Shown piece by piece: positions 51,919 to 61,204 of a stretch of DNA of 64,000 nt; position 1 is the stretch's first letter; every line of letters starts with the position of its first letter. Both the position numbers and the translations under genes were made by a program. Location: assembly GCF_025144145.1 (NCBI RefSeq), contig NZ_CP083546.1, positions 2,310,501 to 2,374,500 of the forward strand. Reading direction: 5' to 3'. Source of the stretch: Leisingera sp. M658 (GTDB lineage Bacteria > Pseudomonadota > Alphaproteobacteria > Rhodobacterales > Rhodobacteraceae). Under the pieces are notes generated by a model. That model saw nothing but the letters and a program-made list of their open reading frames with translations. It made no database searches and was not told where the DNA came from.

Positions 51919-54900
51919 GTGAACACAGGCCGTTACGCGATACGTTTACAAAAAACCGTTCGAATTCAGGGCAATCTTTTGAAAATCATCGACAACATTT
52001 CTGTCCTCTTGGGAGATGAACTGAAAGCAGGTTCCGAAGCCGGTGCGAAAATCCGGGTGGCGGCCAGTTGCTTCTCAATCTTTGCATACGAAGCACTGCG
52101 GAATGAATTGGAAAGCGTCAAAGAGCTCGAGTTCATCCTGACAGACCCGACGTTCATTCCGAACGAAGCTCTCGGGCGTTCGAGGAAAGAGAAACGAGAG
52201 TTCTTTATCCCGAAACAGCTCAGAGAAACTGCTCTGTACGGCACAGAATTTGAAATTCATCTTCGGAACAAATTGACCCAAAAGGCCATTGCAAAACAGT
52301 GCGCGGACTGGATCCGGAGGAAAGCCACCTTTAAATCCAACGCTACTGACGCCCCGATGCAGCAGTTCGCGACCATCGAAGCGCGCAAGGGAAACAAGGT
52401 TTTCTCGCCTATCAGTGGGTTTTCAGCCGTCGATTTGGGCTACCAGCCTGGCAACGCTGTTTCGAATTTCACGCATGCCTTCGAGGACGACCTTTCGGCA
52501 AAAACTTATCTTTCGTTGTTTGATCAGGTCTGGGCAAACCCCGCAAACGTTCAAGATGTGACGGATCAAGTCCTTCAGCACATTGAGGCCGTTTACCAGG
52601 AGAATTCGCCGCAAAGGATTTACTTCCTGATCCTGTACAACATCTTCAGGGAATTCCTTGAGGAGGTCGACGAGGATGTGCTGCCCAATGACCAAACGGG
52701 ATACTTGGATAGCCTCGTCTGGAACAAGCTGTTCAACTATCAACGAGACGCTGCCACTGGGGTAATTAACAAGCTGGAAACCTATAACGGCTGCATCCTT
52801 GCGGACAGCGTCGGCTTGGGAAAGACTTTCACCGCGCTCGCGGTAGTCAAATATTATGAACTACGGAACAAATCTGTCCTGGTTCTCTGCCCCAAAAAGC
52901 TTGCTGACAATTGGCGCAACTACAACACGAACCTCAAGACAAACCTCTTTGCAGCCGACCGCTTCAACTATGATGTCCTCTGCCACACCGACCTCTCCAG
53001 AACATCGGGCGAGTCTTTGGGCATCCCGCTCGATCGGGTCAATTGGGGCAATTATGATCTAGTCGTCATCGATGAGTCCCACAACTTCCGAAACAACGAC
53101 GTCTACAAAGATCGGGAAACTCGGTACCAGAAGCTGATGAACAAGGTCATCAGGTCCGGCGTGAAGACAAAAGTTCTGATGCTTTCCGCGACCCCCGTTA
53201 ACAACAGGTTCACCGACCTACGCAACCAGCTCGCATTGGCATACGAGGGGCATTCGGACACGTTGAGCCGAAACCTGAAGACCAAATCCAGTGTTGAAGA
53301 GATTTTCCGGAAGGCTCAAACCGCCTTCAATACTTGGTCAGAGCTACCTCCAGCGGAACGCACGGCACAATCCATTCTCAGAGCGCTGGATCTTGATTTC
53401 TTTGAGCTCTTGGACTCGGTGACGATCGCACGTTCTCGCAAGCATATCGAGCAATTCTACGATACGGCCGACATCGGGCAATTCCCCGAGCGTAAAAAGC
53501 CCATTTCCCATCACCTCCCGATCACGTTCCGCGAGGATGTCGTGGGGTTCGACGAGATATATGGCGACTTATCCCTGCTAAAAATGGCTGTCTACGCGCC
53601 GGTGAACTACATCCAACCGAGCCGCCTTAGGAAATATGAGGAGCTCTACGACACCAAGACAGAAGGCTCCAAAGGCACGCTGCGCCAGGCCGATCGCGAG
53701 CGCAGCCTGCAAGCGCTGATGACGACGAACCTTCTGAAGCGCCTTGAAAGTTCTGTAGAGGCATTCCGTCTCACATTGGGTGCGCTCGACCGAAACATTG
53801 GCGCTATGCTGGAGGCCATCGACCGGTTCGAGGCGAGTGGCGGCAATGGCAGGATCGAAGATGTCTTCAATGACGTGGACAACTTGGATACCGACGATGA
53901 TGACCTGTCGGGACTCGGCGAATTCACGATCGGCAAGAAGATCCAAATCGACCTCGCTGATATGGATATCCCGACGTGGAAAGCTGACTTGGGCGGCGAC
54001 CGCGAGATCATCCATGGCCTATTGACCGAGATGGAAAAGGTTGGCGTCGAAGAGGACGCCAAACTTCAGCACCTGATTGACGTCATCAAGCAGAAGATGG
54101 CCGCCCCCATGAACCCAGGCAATCGCAAGGTTCTGATCTTCACCGCTTACGCAGACACCGCTGAATATCTTTATCGCCACGTCGCGCCCGCCCTTAATGG
54201 CACGATGGGGTCCGAGACAGGCATCGTCACGGGCTCAGGAAACCCTAAGACGACCTTGAAGCCTCACTACGACTTCCAGTCGGTTCTGACCCTTTTTGCC
54301 CCCAAGGCGAAAGAGAAGGCGCTGATCATGCCAGAGGTGCCAGATGAGCTGGACATCTTGATCGGAACTGACTGCATTTCAGAAGGGCAAAACCTTCAGG
54401 ATTGCGACTACCTGATCAACTACGACATCCACTGGAACCCGGTCAGGATCGTTCAGCGGTTCGGCCGTGTGGATCGCATTGGATCGCCCAACTCTGCTAT
54501 CCAGCTGGTCAACTACTGGCCCGACATCTCACTCGATGAATACATCAACCTAAAAGAACGCGTCGAAAACCGGATGCATATTGTCGATCTGACTGGCACC
54601 GGCGAAGATAACGTGCTGACGGCGAAAAGTAGTGACGTCGCCTACCGCAAGGACCAGTTGCAGCGCTTGCAGGAAGAGGTGATCGAGCTGGAGGATGTCA
54701 AAACCGGCGTTTCCATCACTGACCTAGGCCTGAACGACTTCCGCATGGATCTGCTGAACTACACCAAGGAACATGGCGATCTGGCGGGCCAACCCAAAGG
54801 CCTCCACGCCATCGTCCTGTCCAACCCCGCGAAAGGCCTGCAGCCCGGCGTGATCTTTGCTCTGCGCAACATCCACCCGGACGTGAACGTCAACCAACAG

Positions 54901-55251
54901 AACCGTCTGCACCCTTACTATCTGATCTATCTCGACAACGATGCGAACGTCATCGCGGACCACACCGAGGTGAAGCGCCTGCTCGACCTGATCCGCTCCA
55001 GCTGCAAGGGTCTGGACAAACCGATCAAGGCGCTCTGCGACGCCTTCAACGCGGAAACCAAAGACGGGCGCGAAATGGGCAAGTATTCCGAGCTGCTTAG
55101 TGACGCGATCAAATCCATGATCGAGGTGAAGGAAGAGCGCGACCTCGACAGCCTCTTTTCCGGCGGGCACACCACGGCGCTAACCCACACCATCGCCGGG
55201 CTCGATGATTTTGAACTGCTCGCCTTCATCGTCGTGAGGGACGCTGGATGA
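51919..55251 (+). CDS. SNF2-type helicase with a possible PLD-like N-terminal domain
   Basis: An 1110-residue protein. Residues about 30-180 have a PLD-like look (IRVAASCFSIFAYEALRNEL, LEFILTDPTFI) but I see no clear HKD catalytic motif, so it may be inactive or I may misread it. The helicase has Walker A DSVGLGKT (about 296-303), DESH box (about 384), SATPVNN, and motifs V-VI from ISEGQNLQ to VQRFGRVDRIGS (about 845-856). It probably translocates on dsDNA. GTG start at 51919; next gene overlaps by ATGA. First gene of the five-gene block. Confidence 0.88.
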   Translation: MNTGRYAIRLQKTVRIQGNLLKIIDNISVLLGDELKAGSEAGAKIRVAASCFSIFAYEALRNELESVKELEFILTDPTFIPNEALGRSRKEKREFFIPKQLRETALYGTEFEIHLRNKLTQKAIAKQCADWIRRKATFKSNATDAPMQQFATIEARKGNKVFSPISGFSAVDLGYQPGNAVSNFTHAFEDDLSAKTYLSLFDQVWANPANVQDVTDQVLQHIEAVYQENSPQRIYFLILYNIFREFLEEVDEDVLPNDQTGYLDSLVWNKLFNYQRDAATGVINKLETYNGCILADSVGLGKTFTALAVVKYYELRNKSVLVLCPKKLADNWRNYNTNLKTNLFAADRFNYDVLCHTDLSRTSGESLGIPLDRVNWGNYDLVVIDESHNFRNNDVYKDRETRYQKLMNKVIRSGVKTKVLMLSATPVNNRFTDLRNQLALAYEGHSDTLSRNLKTKSSVEEIFRKAQTAFNTWSELPPAERTAQSILRALDLDFFELLDSVTIARSRKHIEQFYDTADIGQFPERKKPISHHLPITFREDVVGFDEIYGDLSLLKMAVYAPVNYIQPSRLRKYEELYDTKTEGSKGTLRQADRERSLQALMTTNLLKRLESSVEAFRLTLGALDRNIGAMLEAIDRFEASGGNGRIEDVFNDVDNLDTDDDDLSGLGEFTIGKKIQIDLADMDIPTWKADLGGDREIIHGLLTEMEKVGVEEDAKLQHLIDVIKQKMAAPMNPGNRKVLIFTAYADTAEYLYRHVAPALNGTMGSETGIVTGSGNPKTTLKPHYDFQSVLTLFAPKAKEKALIMPEVPDELDILIGTDCISEGQNLQDCDYLINYDIHWNPVRIVQRFGRVDRIGSPNSAIQLVNYWPDISLDEYINLKERVENRMHIVDLTGTGEDNVLTAKSSDVAYRKDQLQRLQEEVIELEDVKTGVSITDLGLNDFRMDLLNYTKEHGDLAGQPKGLHAIVLSNPAKGLQPGVIFALRNIHPDVNVNQQNRLHPYYLIYLDNDANVIADHTEVKRLLDLIRSSCKGLDKPIKALCDAFNAETKDGREMGKYSELLSDAIKSMIEVKEERDLDSLFSGGHTTALTHTIAGLDDFELLAFIVVRDAG

Positions 55252-55934
55252 CCGCGCTCTACGACTACCCCAAATCAACGCTCCTGAAACGCGTCGTGCC
55301 AAAGACACGGATCTATGACCGGGTTCAGGCCGCCACCGCGCTCAAGGACAAATTCGTCGCGCAGGTGGACCAGATCACATGGCGGGCCAAGCTGGCCCCG
55401 GAAACCATCAACCTGCCCGCCACCAAATCCGTGCCGGAAATACAGGTCTTCCGCGTCACGCTGAAAGCCGACGCGGCGCAAGACGATGTCCTCAAGGCCA
55501 TCGATCGCGCCATCCCCTTTCCGATCCTGTTTGAACTGGAACAGGACGGCCAGATCCAAATCGCCGCCGCCCACAAACGCCCGTCTGAGGCGGACGCGGC
55601 AAAATGGGTGCTCTCGGACTATCTGCGCTCGGACTGGTTGCCGATCGATACGCCCCGCAGCCCATTGCCAGTGGCGCTGAACCTTGGCGTGCTTTATGAA
55701 CAGATCCTGACGGCGCTTATGCCGATTGTGCCGCAAACGGCGGAATCCTTGAGCGCGCGGATGGACCGGACGCACGCGCTAAAAACCAAAGAGCGTGAGA
55801 TCAGCCAGCTGAAATCCAAGTTGAAACGCGAGACGCAATTCAACATCAAAATGACACTGCACGGTCAGCTGCGTGAGGCGCAGGCAGACTTCGAGCATCT
55901 GAAAAAGCCGGAAAAGGCAGAGGGACGAGAATGA
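55248..55934 (+). CDS. DUF4391 protein
   Basis: A 228-residue DUF4391 protein. It starts MTALYDYPKSTLLKRVVPKT, has mixed alpha/beta segments (EIQVFRVTLKA and ILFELEQDGQIQIAAAHK) and ends in a long basic coiled coil (LKTKEREISQLKSKLKRETQFN). It overlaps both neighbours by ATGA. In many genomes it sits between an SNF2-like helicase and a type III-like methyltransferase, so it is probably a fixed structural partner; its biochemical role is unknown. Confidence 0.85.
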   Translation: MTALYDYPKSTLLKRVVPKTRIYDRVQAATALKDKFVAQVDQITWRAKLAPETINLPATKSVPEIQVFRVTLKADAAQDDVLKAIDRAIPFPILFELEQDGQIQIAAAHKRPSEADAAKWVLSDYLRSDWLPIDTPRSPLPVALNLGVLYEQILTALMPIVPQTAESLSARMDRTHALKTKEREISQLKSKLKRETQFNIKMTLHGQLREAQADFEHLKKPEKAEGRE

Positions 55935-57955
55935 GTGACGAGATCGAAAAGCTGAAAATGCACAGCCCTGACCTGACGCAGGACAATATCGCCAAGATCC
56001 GCGCGCTCTTCCCCGGCTGCGTGACCGAGGCGGCGGGTGAGGATGGCAAGTTGCGCCTGGCGGTGGATTTTGACCAGCTGCGTCAGGAATTGTCGGACAG
56101 CATCGTCGAGGGGCCGCAGGAACGCTATCACCTGAACTGGCCGGGCAAGCGCGAGGCGCTGATCACCGCCAACGCCCCTATCGCCAAAACCCTGCGCCCC
56201 GCGCGCAATGAGTCCGTGGATTTCGACACCACCCAGAACCTGTTCATCGAAGGCGACAACCTTGAGGCGCTGAAGCTGCTGCAAGAGACCTATCTGGGTA
56301 AGGTTAAGATGATCTACATCGACCCGCCGTATAACACGGGGAAGGACTTCATCTACTCGGATAACTTTTCAGAGGGCTCAGACGCGTTTCTTACAAGGTC
56401 CAACCAAGTCGATGAAACCGGAAACCGATTGGTCGCAAACACGCTCTCAAACGGACGGTTTCACTCCGATTGGTTGTCCATGATGTACTCACGTCTGAAA
56501 TTGGCCAGGAACCTGCTTGCCGATGATGGTGTAATTCTTGCATCGATCGACGATGCAGAAACCGCCAACCTCAAACGACTGCTGGATGAAGTTTTTGGGG
56601 AAGACAACTTCATCGATACAATTGCGGTTGAGATGTCGACCACTTCCGGCCCAAAAACGGTTAACGCCCAACAAGGTACAATCGTAAAAAACGTCGAGTT
56701 TGTGCATGTTTACAGAAGAACAGCTGAGTTTGACAAAAAACCACACACACCTCTTTTTGATGGCATCGACACCTACGACACGCACTATTCAGTGTGGCTG
56801 AACAATGATGGAACTCTGGGAACGCTATCCGAAAAGCTTCTTGCCGACGAAAAAGTAGGCGCCGACATTAAGCGTTTTGATCTGTTGCGCCGGAATGCCT
56901 TCAGCATCAACGATATAAACCAACTCTTGGCACTTTCCGAAGCTGCGAAAGAGTTTATCGACTCAAATCTAGAAAGCATCGCTCGTATCGACCGCCCGCC
57001 AGTTTCTGCGGGAGGGCAGACCCCGCCCATGGGTCGTTGGGAAAAGTTTGAGGCCGAACATCGTACTTACTATTTGACGACACTCCAAAATGGAACGCTT
57101 CAAGCGCTTATGCCGCTATCGCTGAACTTTAGAATGTCCGATGACTACAAACCTCGCTTCGGCAGGACGGTTATCCGTGGTGACCTTTGGAAAGGGTTTC
57201 ATCAGGACATGGGGAACGTTGCGAAAGAAGGCTCAATGGCCTTTGCCAATGGGAAGAAACCGGTTCGATTGATTAAGCAACTAGTCAGATGGGCTAACAA
57301 CTCCGATGGTGGCATTGTCATGGATTTTTTTGCAGGTTCGGGCACCACAGGACATGCCGTCATGCAAGCAAATGCAGAGGACGGACAAGCCCGAAAATTT
57401 GTGCTGGTTCAACTTGACGAGGAACCAGACCCAAAGTCTGAGGCTGCAAAAGCTGGGTTCAAGACAATCGCGGAAATATCTCGGGAGCGCCTTCGTCGTG
57501 CAGGCTCAAAGCTGCTCGAAGGCGAGTGTCACAGCGAATGGAACAAGGACGTAGGCTTTCGCTCGATCAAGATCGACAGCTCAAACATGGCCGATGTGTT
57601 CTACACGCCGGATCAGACCTCTCAGGCAGACCTGCTTTCGCGCGTGGACAATATCAAACCCGACCGCACGGCCGAGGACCTGTTGTTCCAAGTCCTGCTC
57701 GACTGGGGCGTTGACTTGACCCTGCCCATCCGCCGCGAGACGGTTCAGGGCAAGACCGTCTTCTTCGTCGACGACACCGCCCTGATGGCCTGTTTCGACG
57801 ATGGCATCTCCGAAGACTTGGTCAAAGAGCTGGCAGGCCACGCCCCAATGCGGATCGTGTTCAAGGACACAGGCTTTGCCGACGACCAGACCAAGATCAA
57901 CGTGCGCCAGATCTTCAAAGCCATGTCGCCCGAGACCGAAGTGAAGGCGATCTGA
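55931..57955 (+). CDS. Type III-like DNA adenine methyltransferase (Mod)
   Basis: A 674-residue beta-class N6-adenine methyltransferase. The catalytic motif DPPYNTG (about 131-137) comes before the AdoMet motif FAGSGTTGH (about 467), as expected for beta class. Between them is a long target-recognition region (about residues 140-460). This central part (56350-57550) uses AT-richer codons than the ends, a sign of recombination that swaps specificity. It overlaps DUF4391 by 4 bp and is 4 bp from the Res gene. It marks self DNA and probably sets the recognition site for Res. Confidence 0.92.
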   Translation: MSDEIEKLKMHSPDLTQDNIAKIRALFPGCVTEAAGEDGKLRLAVDFDQLRQELSDSIVEGPQERYHLNWPGKREALITANAPIAKTLRPARNESVDFDTTQNLFIEGDNLEALKLLQETYLGKVKMIYIDPPYNTGKDFIYSDNFSEGSDAFLTRSNQVDETGNRLVANTLSNGRFHSDWLSMMYSRLKLARNLLADDGVILASIDDAETANLKRLLDEVFGEDNFIDTIAVEMSTTSGPKTVNAQQGTIVKNVEFVHVYRRTAEFDKKPHTPLFDGIDTYDTHYSVWLNNDGTLGTLSEKLLADEKVGADIKRFDLLRRNAFSINDINQLLALSEAAKEFIDSNLESIARIDRPPVSAGGQTPPMGRWEKFEAEHRTYYLTTLQNGTLQALMPLSLNFRMSDDYKPRFGRTVIRGDLWKGFHQDMGNVAKEGSMAFANGKKPVRLIKQLVRWANNSDGGIVMDFFAGSGTTGHAVMQANAEDGQARKFVLVQLDEEPDPKSEAAKAGFKTIAEISRERLRRAGSKLLEGECHSEWNKDVGFRSIKIDSSNMADVFYTPDQTSQADLLSRVDNIKPDRTAEDLLFQVLLDWGVDLTLPIRRETVQGKTVFFVDDTALMACFDDGISEDLVKELAGHAPMRIVFKDTGFADDQTKINVRQIFKAMSPETEVKAI

Positions 57956-57959
57956 CCCC

Positions 57960-60900
57960 ATGAAGATCAAGTTCAAGTCGCAACCCTATCAGACAGCGGC
58001 GGTCGAGGCCGTGGTCGATTGTTTCGAAGGTCAGCCGAACACGGCGGCCCAAGTCTATCGGATCGATCCCGGTGTCCGCGCGCAAATGCGATCCGACGAA
58101 GACGGCTTTCGCAATGCCGATATCGCCATGCCTGCCAGCCAAGTGCTGGAAAACATCCGCAAGGTGCAACAGCTCCAGAACCTGCCCCTGTCCGAGAGCC
58201 TGAGCACCTTTGTCGATGACAAGGGCAAGCCCAAGAAGGCCAGCTATAAGGCGGGCGCGGCCATCAACCTCGACATCGAGATGGAGACCGGCACGGGCAA
58301 GACCTATTGCTATATCAAGTCCATCTTCGAGATGAACAAGCGCTATGGCTGGTCCAAGTTCATCATCATGGTCCCGTCAATTGCGATCCGCGAAGGCGTG
58401 GCCAAGTCGCTGGAGATGACGGCAGAGCATTTCGTCGAAAGCTACGGCAAGAAGGCGCGGTTCTTTATCTACAATTCCAAGCGGTTGCACGAGCTGGAGA
58501 GCTTTTCCTCGGACGCGGGCATCAACGTGATGGTGATCAACGTTCAGGCGTTCAACGCGAGCGGCGCTGACAACCGTCGTATCTATGAAGAGCTGGATGA
58601 TTTCCAGTCGCGCCGCCCCATCGACGTGATTGCCAAGAACCGCCCCATCTTGATCCTCGACGAGCCGCAGAAAATGGAAGGGACGGCGACACAGAATGCC
58701 CTGCCCAAGTTCAACCCGCTGTTCATCCTGCGCTATTCCGCGACCCACAAGACGATCCATAACAAGGTGCATCGTCTGGATGCGATCGACGCATTCAGCC
58801 AGAAGCTGGTTAAGAAGATCGAAGTGCGCGGCATTCAGGCCAAGGGTCTGACGGGCACGAATGCGTATCTCTATCTGGAAGGCATCCAGATTTCCAAAAG
58901 CGATCCCGTTGCGCGGGTGGAGATGGAGGTCAAAACCAACTCGGGCATCAAGCGGGTGCTGCGGAAGGTTGAGAAAGGTCGCAATCTGTTTGATCTGTCC
59001 AAGGGGCTCGATCAGTATCGGGACTTTGTTGTTTCGGACATCGACGCACGCGTGGACGAGGTGCATTTCACCAACGGGGTCGTTCTGAAAGCTGGTGAAG
59101 CCAGTGGCGACATCACTGAACGTGACATCCGCCGCATTCAAATCCGAGAGACGATCGCGGCCCATCTCGAGCGCGAAAAGCAGCTGTTCGCCAAGGGCAT
59201 CAAGGTGCTGTCCCTGTTCTTCATCGACGAGGTGGCAAGGTATCGGGACTACGACGCTGAGGACGAAAAAGGCGAATATGCCCGCATCTTCGAAGAGGAA
59301 TACGAAGCCCTGAAAGCCGAATACCTTGGTGAATTGCCCCTCGAAGATGAGGCCTATCGCAAGCACCTGGATAGCATCGGCGTCGGTGCGACCCACAACG
59401 GCTATTTCTCGATCGACAAGAAGGGCAAGCTGGTTGATCCAAAGGTCAAAGCGCGTGGTGAGTTCGCTGGTTTGACGGATGACGTTTCGGCTTATGATCT
59501 GATCCTAAAGGACAAGGAACGCCTGCTTTCCTTCGAAGAGCCGACGCGGTTCATCTTCTCCCACTCCGCGTTGCGCGAGGGCTGGGATAACCCCAACGTG
59601 TTTGTGATGTGCATGCTCAAGCACAGTGACAACACCATATCGCGTCGCCAGGAAGTTGGCCGGGGTCTGCGCATTTCGGTCAACAAGAACGGCGACCGTA
59701 TGGATCACGCAGCAACCGTGCATGACGTCAACGTCCTGACCGTGGTGGCTAGCGAAAGCTACAAAGACTTTGTTGGCGGCCTTCAGAAAGAAATCGCCGA
59801 AAACCTGTCGGAGCGCCCGCGCCAGGCGAACGCCGAGTACTTCGAAGGCAAGTCGATCACGGTCAACGGCAGTGAAACCACTGTGTCAAAGGACATGGCC
59901 AAACGCATCGAGCGGTATCTCGTCAAGAACGACTACATCGATAACAACGATGGCATCACGCAAGCGTATCATGAAGCGCGTGAGGCGGGCACGCTGGCTT
60001 CATTGCCCGATGAGCTCCTCGACCAACAGGAACAGATCCTGCAGCTGATCGATACCGTCTTTAACGGAAGCCAGCTCGAGAACATGATGGGCGATGGCCG
60101 CAAGCCCAAAGCGATCCCGCGAAACAAGAACTTCGAAAAGAAAGAGTTTCAGGAGCTTTGGCAGCGCATCAACCGGAAGGCAGTCTATCAGGTAGAATTT
60201 GACTCCCAGGATCTCATCAAGCGTTGCATCAATGCTTTGGACAGCAATCTGTTTGTCTCGCCTCTGCAATACGTCGTCACCGAAGGCAAACTTTCGGATG
60301 AGCTGACTGAGGCCCAACTTCGAACCGGAGCTGCGTTTAGACAATCGAGTATACGCAGTGAGGAAAGTAGCTCTGCCCACTCGCTCGTTTCATATGACGT
60401 CATCGGCAAACTTGCTGAAGGAGCGGATTTGACGCGTGGGACGATCGGGAAAATCCTGACCGGAATGAGCGCTGCGAAGTTCTCGACGTTCCAGGCCAAC
60501 CCTGAACAATTCATCTCTGAGGCCTCACGCATAATCAAAGAGCAGAAGGCCACGACTGTCATCGAGCATCTGACCTATGATGCAACTGCCGACATATACG
60601 ACACCGATATTTTCCCCGCGACCCAGAGTGGCACTGATCTGACGCAAGCCGTCGGGAAGTTGCGAAACCACATCTATGACTATGCGGTGGTCGACTCTGG
60701 GGTCGAACGCAAATTTGTCGAAGACCTGGATACAAGCGATGAAATCGTCGTCTACTCGAAGCTTCCGCAGGGGTTTCTCATCCCCACGCCTGTCGGAGAC
60801 TACAACCCCGACTGGGCGATAGCTTTCAAAGAGCAATCGGTGCAACACATCTATTTTGTGGCGGAAACAAAGGGTTCCCAGCCGTCTCTCAAGTTCCGCG

Positions 60901-61034
60901 AGCTGGAGCGAGAGAAAATCAAATGCGCTAGGAAGTTTTTTGAGGAAATTGCGAACAGCGTCCCAAATGACCGGGTTAAGTATGATGTGGTATCAGACTT
61001 TTCTGAGCTCATGTCCGCAGTTCGGGGCAACTAG
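57960..61034 (+). CDS. Type III-like restriction helicase-endonuclease (Res)
   Basis: A 1024-residue superfamily 2 protein. Walker A ETGTGKT (about 109-115), the DEPQ box (ILDEPQKM, about 233), SATHK, and motif [11 protein letters not shown] are present, with the C-terminal nuclease motif PDWAI...ETKGS (about 949-970) of the PD-(D/E)xK type. Such enzymes travel along DNA and cut when two complexes meet. It follows Mod by 4 bp. The last 800 bp are AT-richer than the first part, again suggesting a mosaic gene. Confidence 0.92.
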   Translation: MKIKFKSQPYQTAAVEAVVDCFEGQPNTAAQVYRIDPGVRAQMRSDEDGFRNADIAMPASQVLENIRKVQQLQNLPLSESLSTFVDDKGKPKKASYKAGAAINLDIEMETGTGKTYCYIKSIFEMNKRYGWSKFIIMVPSIAIREGVAKSLEMTAEHFVESYGKKARFFIYNSKRLHELESFSSDAGINVMVINVQAFNASGADNRRIYEELDDFQSRRPIDVIAKNRPILILDEPQKMEGTATQNALPKFNPLFILRYSATHKTIHNKVHRLDAIDAFSQKLVKKIEVRGIQAKGLTGTNAYLYLEGIQISKSDPVARVEMEVKTNSGIKRVLRKVEKGRNLFDLSKGLDQYRDFVVSDIDARVDEVHFTNGVVLKAGEASGDITERDIRRIQIRETIAAHLEREKQLFAKGIKVLSLFFIDEVARYRDYDAEDEKGEYARIFEEEYEALKAEYLGELPLEDEAYRKHLDSIGVGATHNGYFSIDKKGKLVDPKVKARGEFAGLTDDVSAYDLILKDKERLLSFEEPTRFIFSHSALREGWDNPNVFVMCMLKHSDNTISRRQEVGRGLRISVNKNGDRMDHAATVHDVNVLTVVASESYKDFVGGLQKEIAENLSERPRQANAEYFEGKSITVNGSETTVSKDMAKRIERYLVKNDYIDNNDGITQAYHEAREAGTLASLPDELLDQQEQILQLIDTVFNGSQLENMMGDGRKPKAIPRNKNFEKKEFQELWQRINRKAVYQVEFDSQDLIKRCINALDSNLFVSPLQYVVTEGKLSDELTEAQLRTGAAFRQSSIRSEESSSAHSLVSYDVIGKLAEGADLTRGTIGKILTGMSAAKFSTFQANPEQFISEASRIIKEQKATTVIEHLTYDATADIYDTDIFPATQSGTDLTQAVGKLRNHIYDYAVVDSGVERKFVEDLDTSDEIVVYSKLPQGFLIPTPVGDYNPDWAIAFKEQSVQHIYFVAETKGSQPSLKFRELEREKIKCARKFFEEIANSVPNDRVKYDVVSDFSELMSAVRGN

Positions 61035-61204
61035 TGATGCTTTGGAGATAACCTTTGGTCGGTGTTGATTTGAACCAAAACTGTTTGTCCCACTTATCCC
61101 AGCGGCGCTTCGCTGACCTGATCCATTGCGAGCGCAACGATCTGCAATCGTTGTTGGCCAACCTTCCGAAATTGCACAAGCATAGAATTTAAACGGACGA
61201 AAGA

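Noticed and set aside
52850-54100. Short frames inside the helicase on both strands
   Set aside because: All are shadows of the 1110-residue frame, which carries the full helicase motif set.
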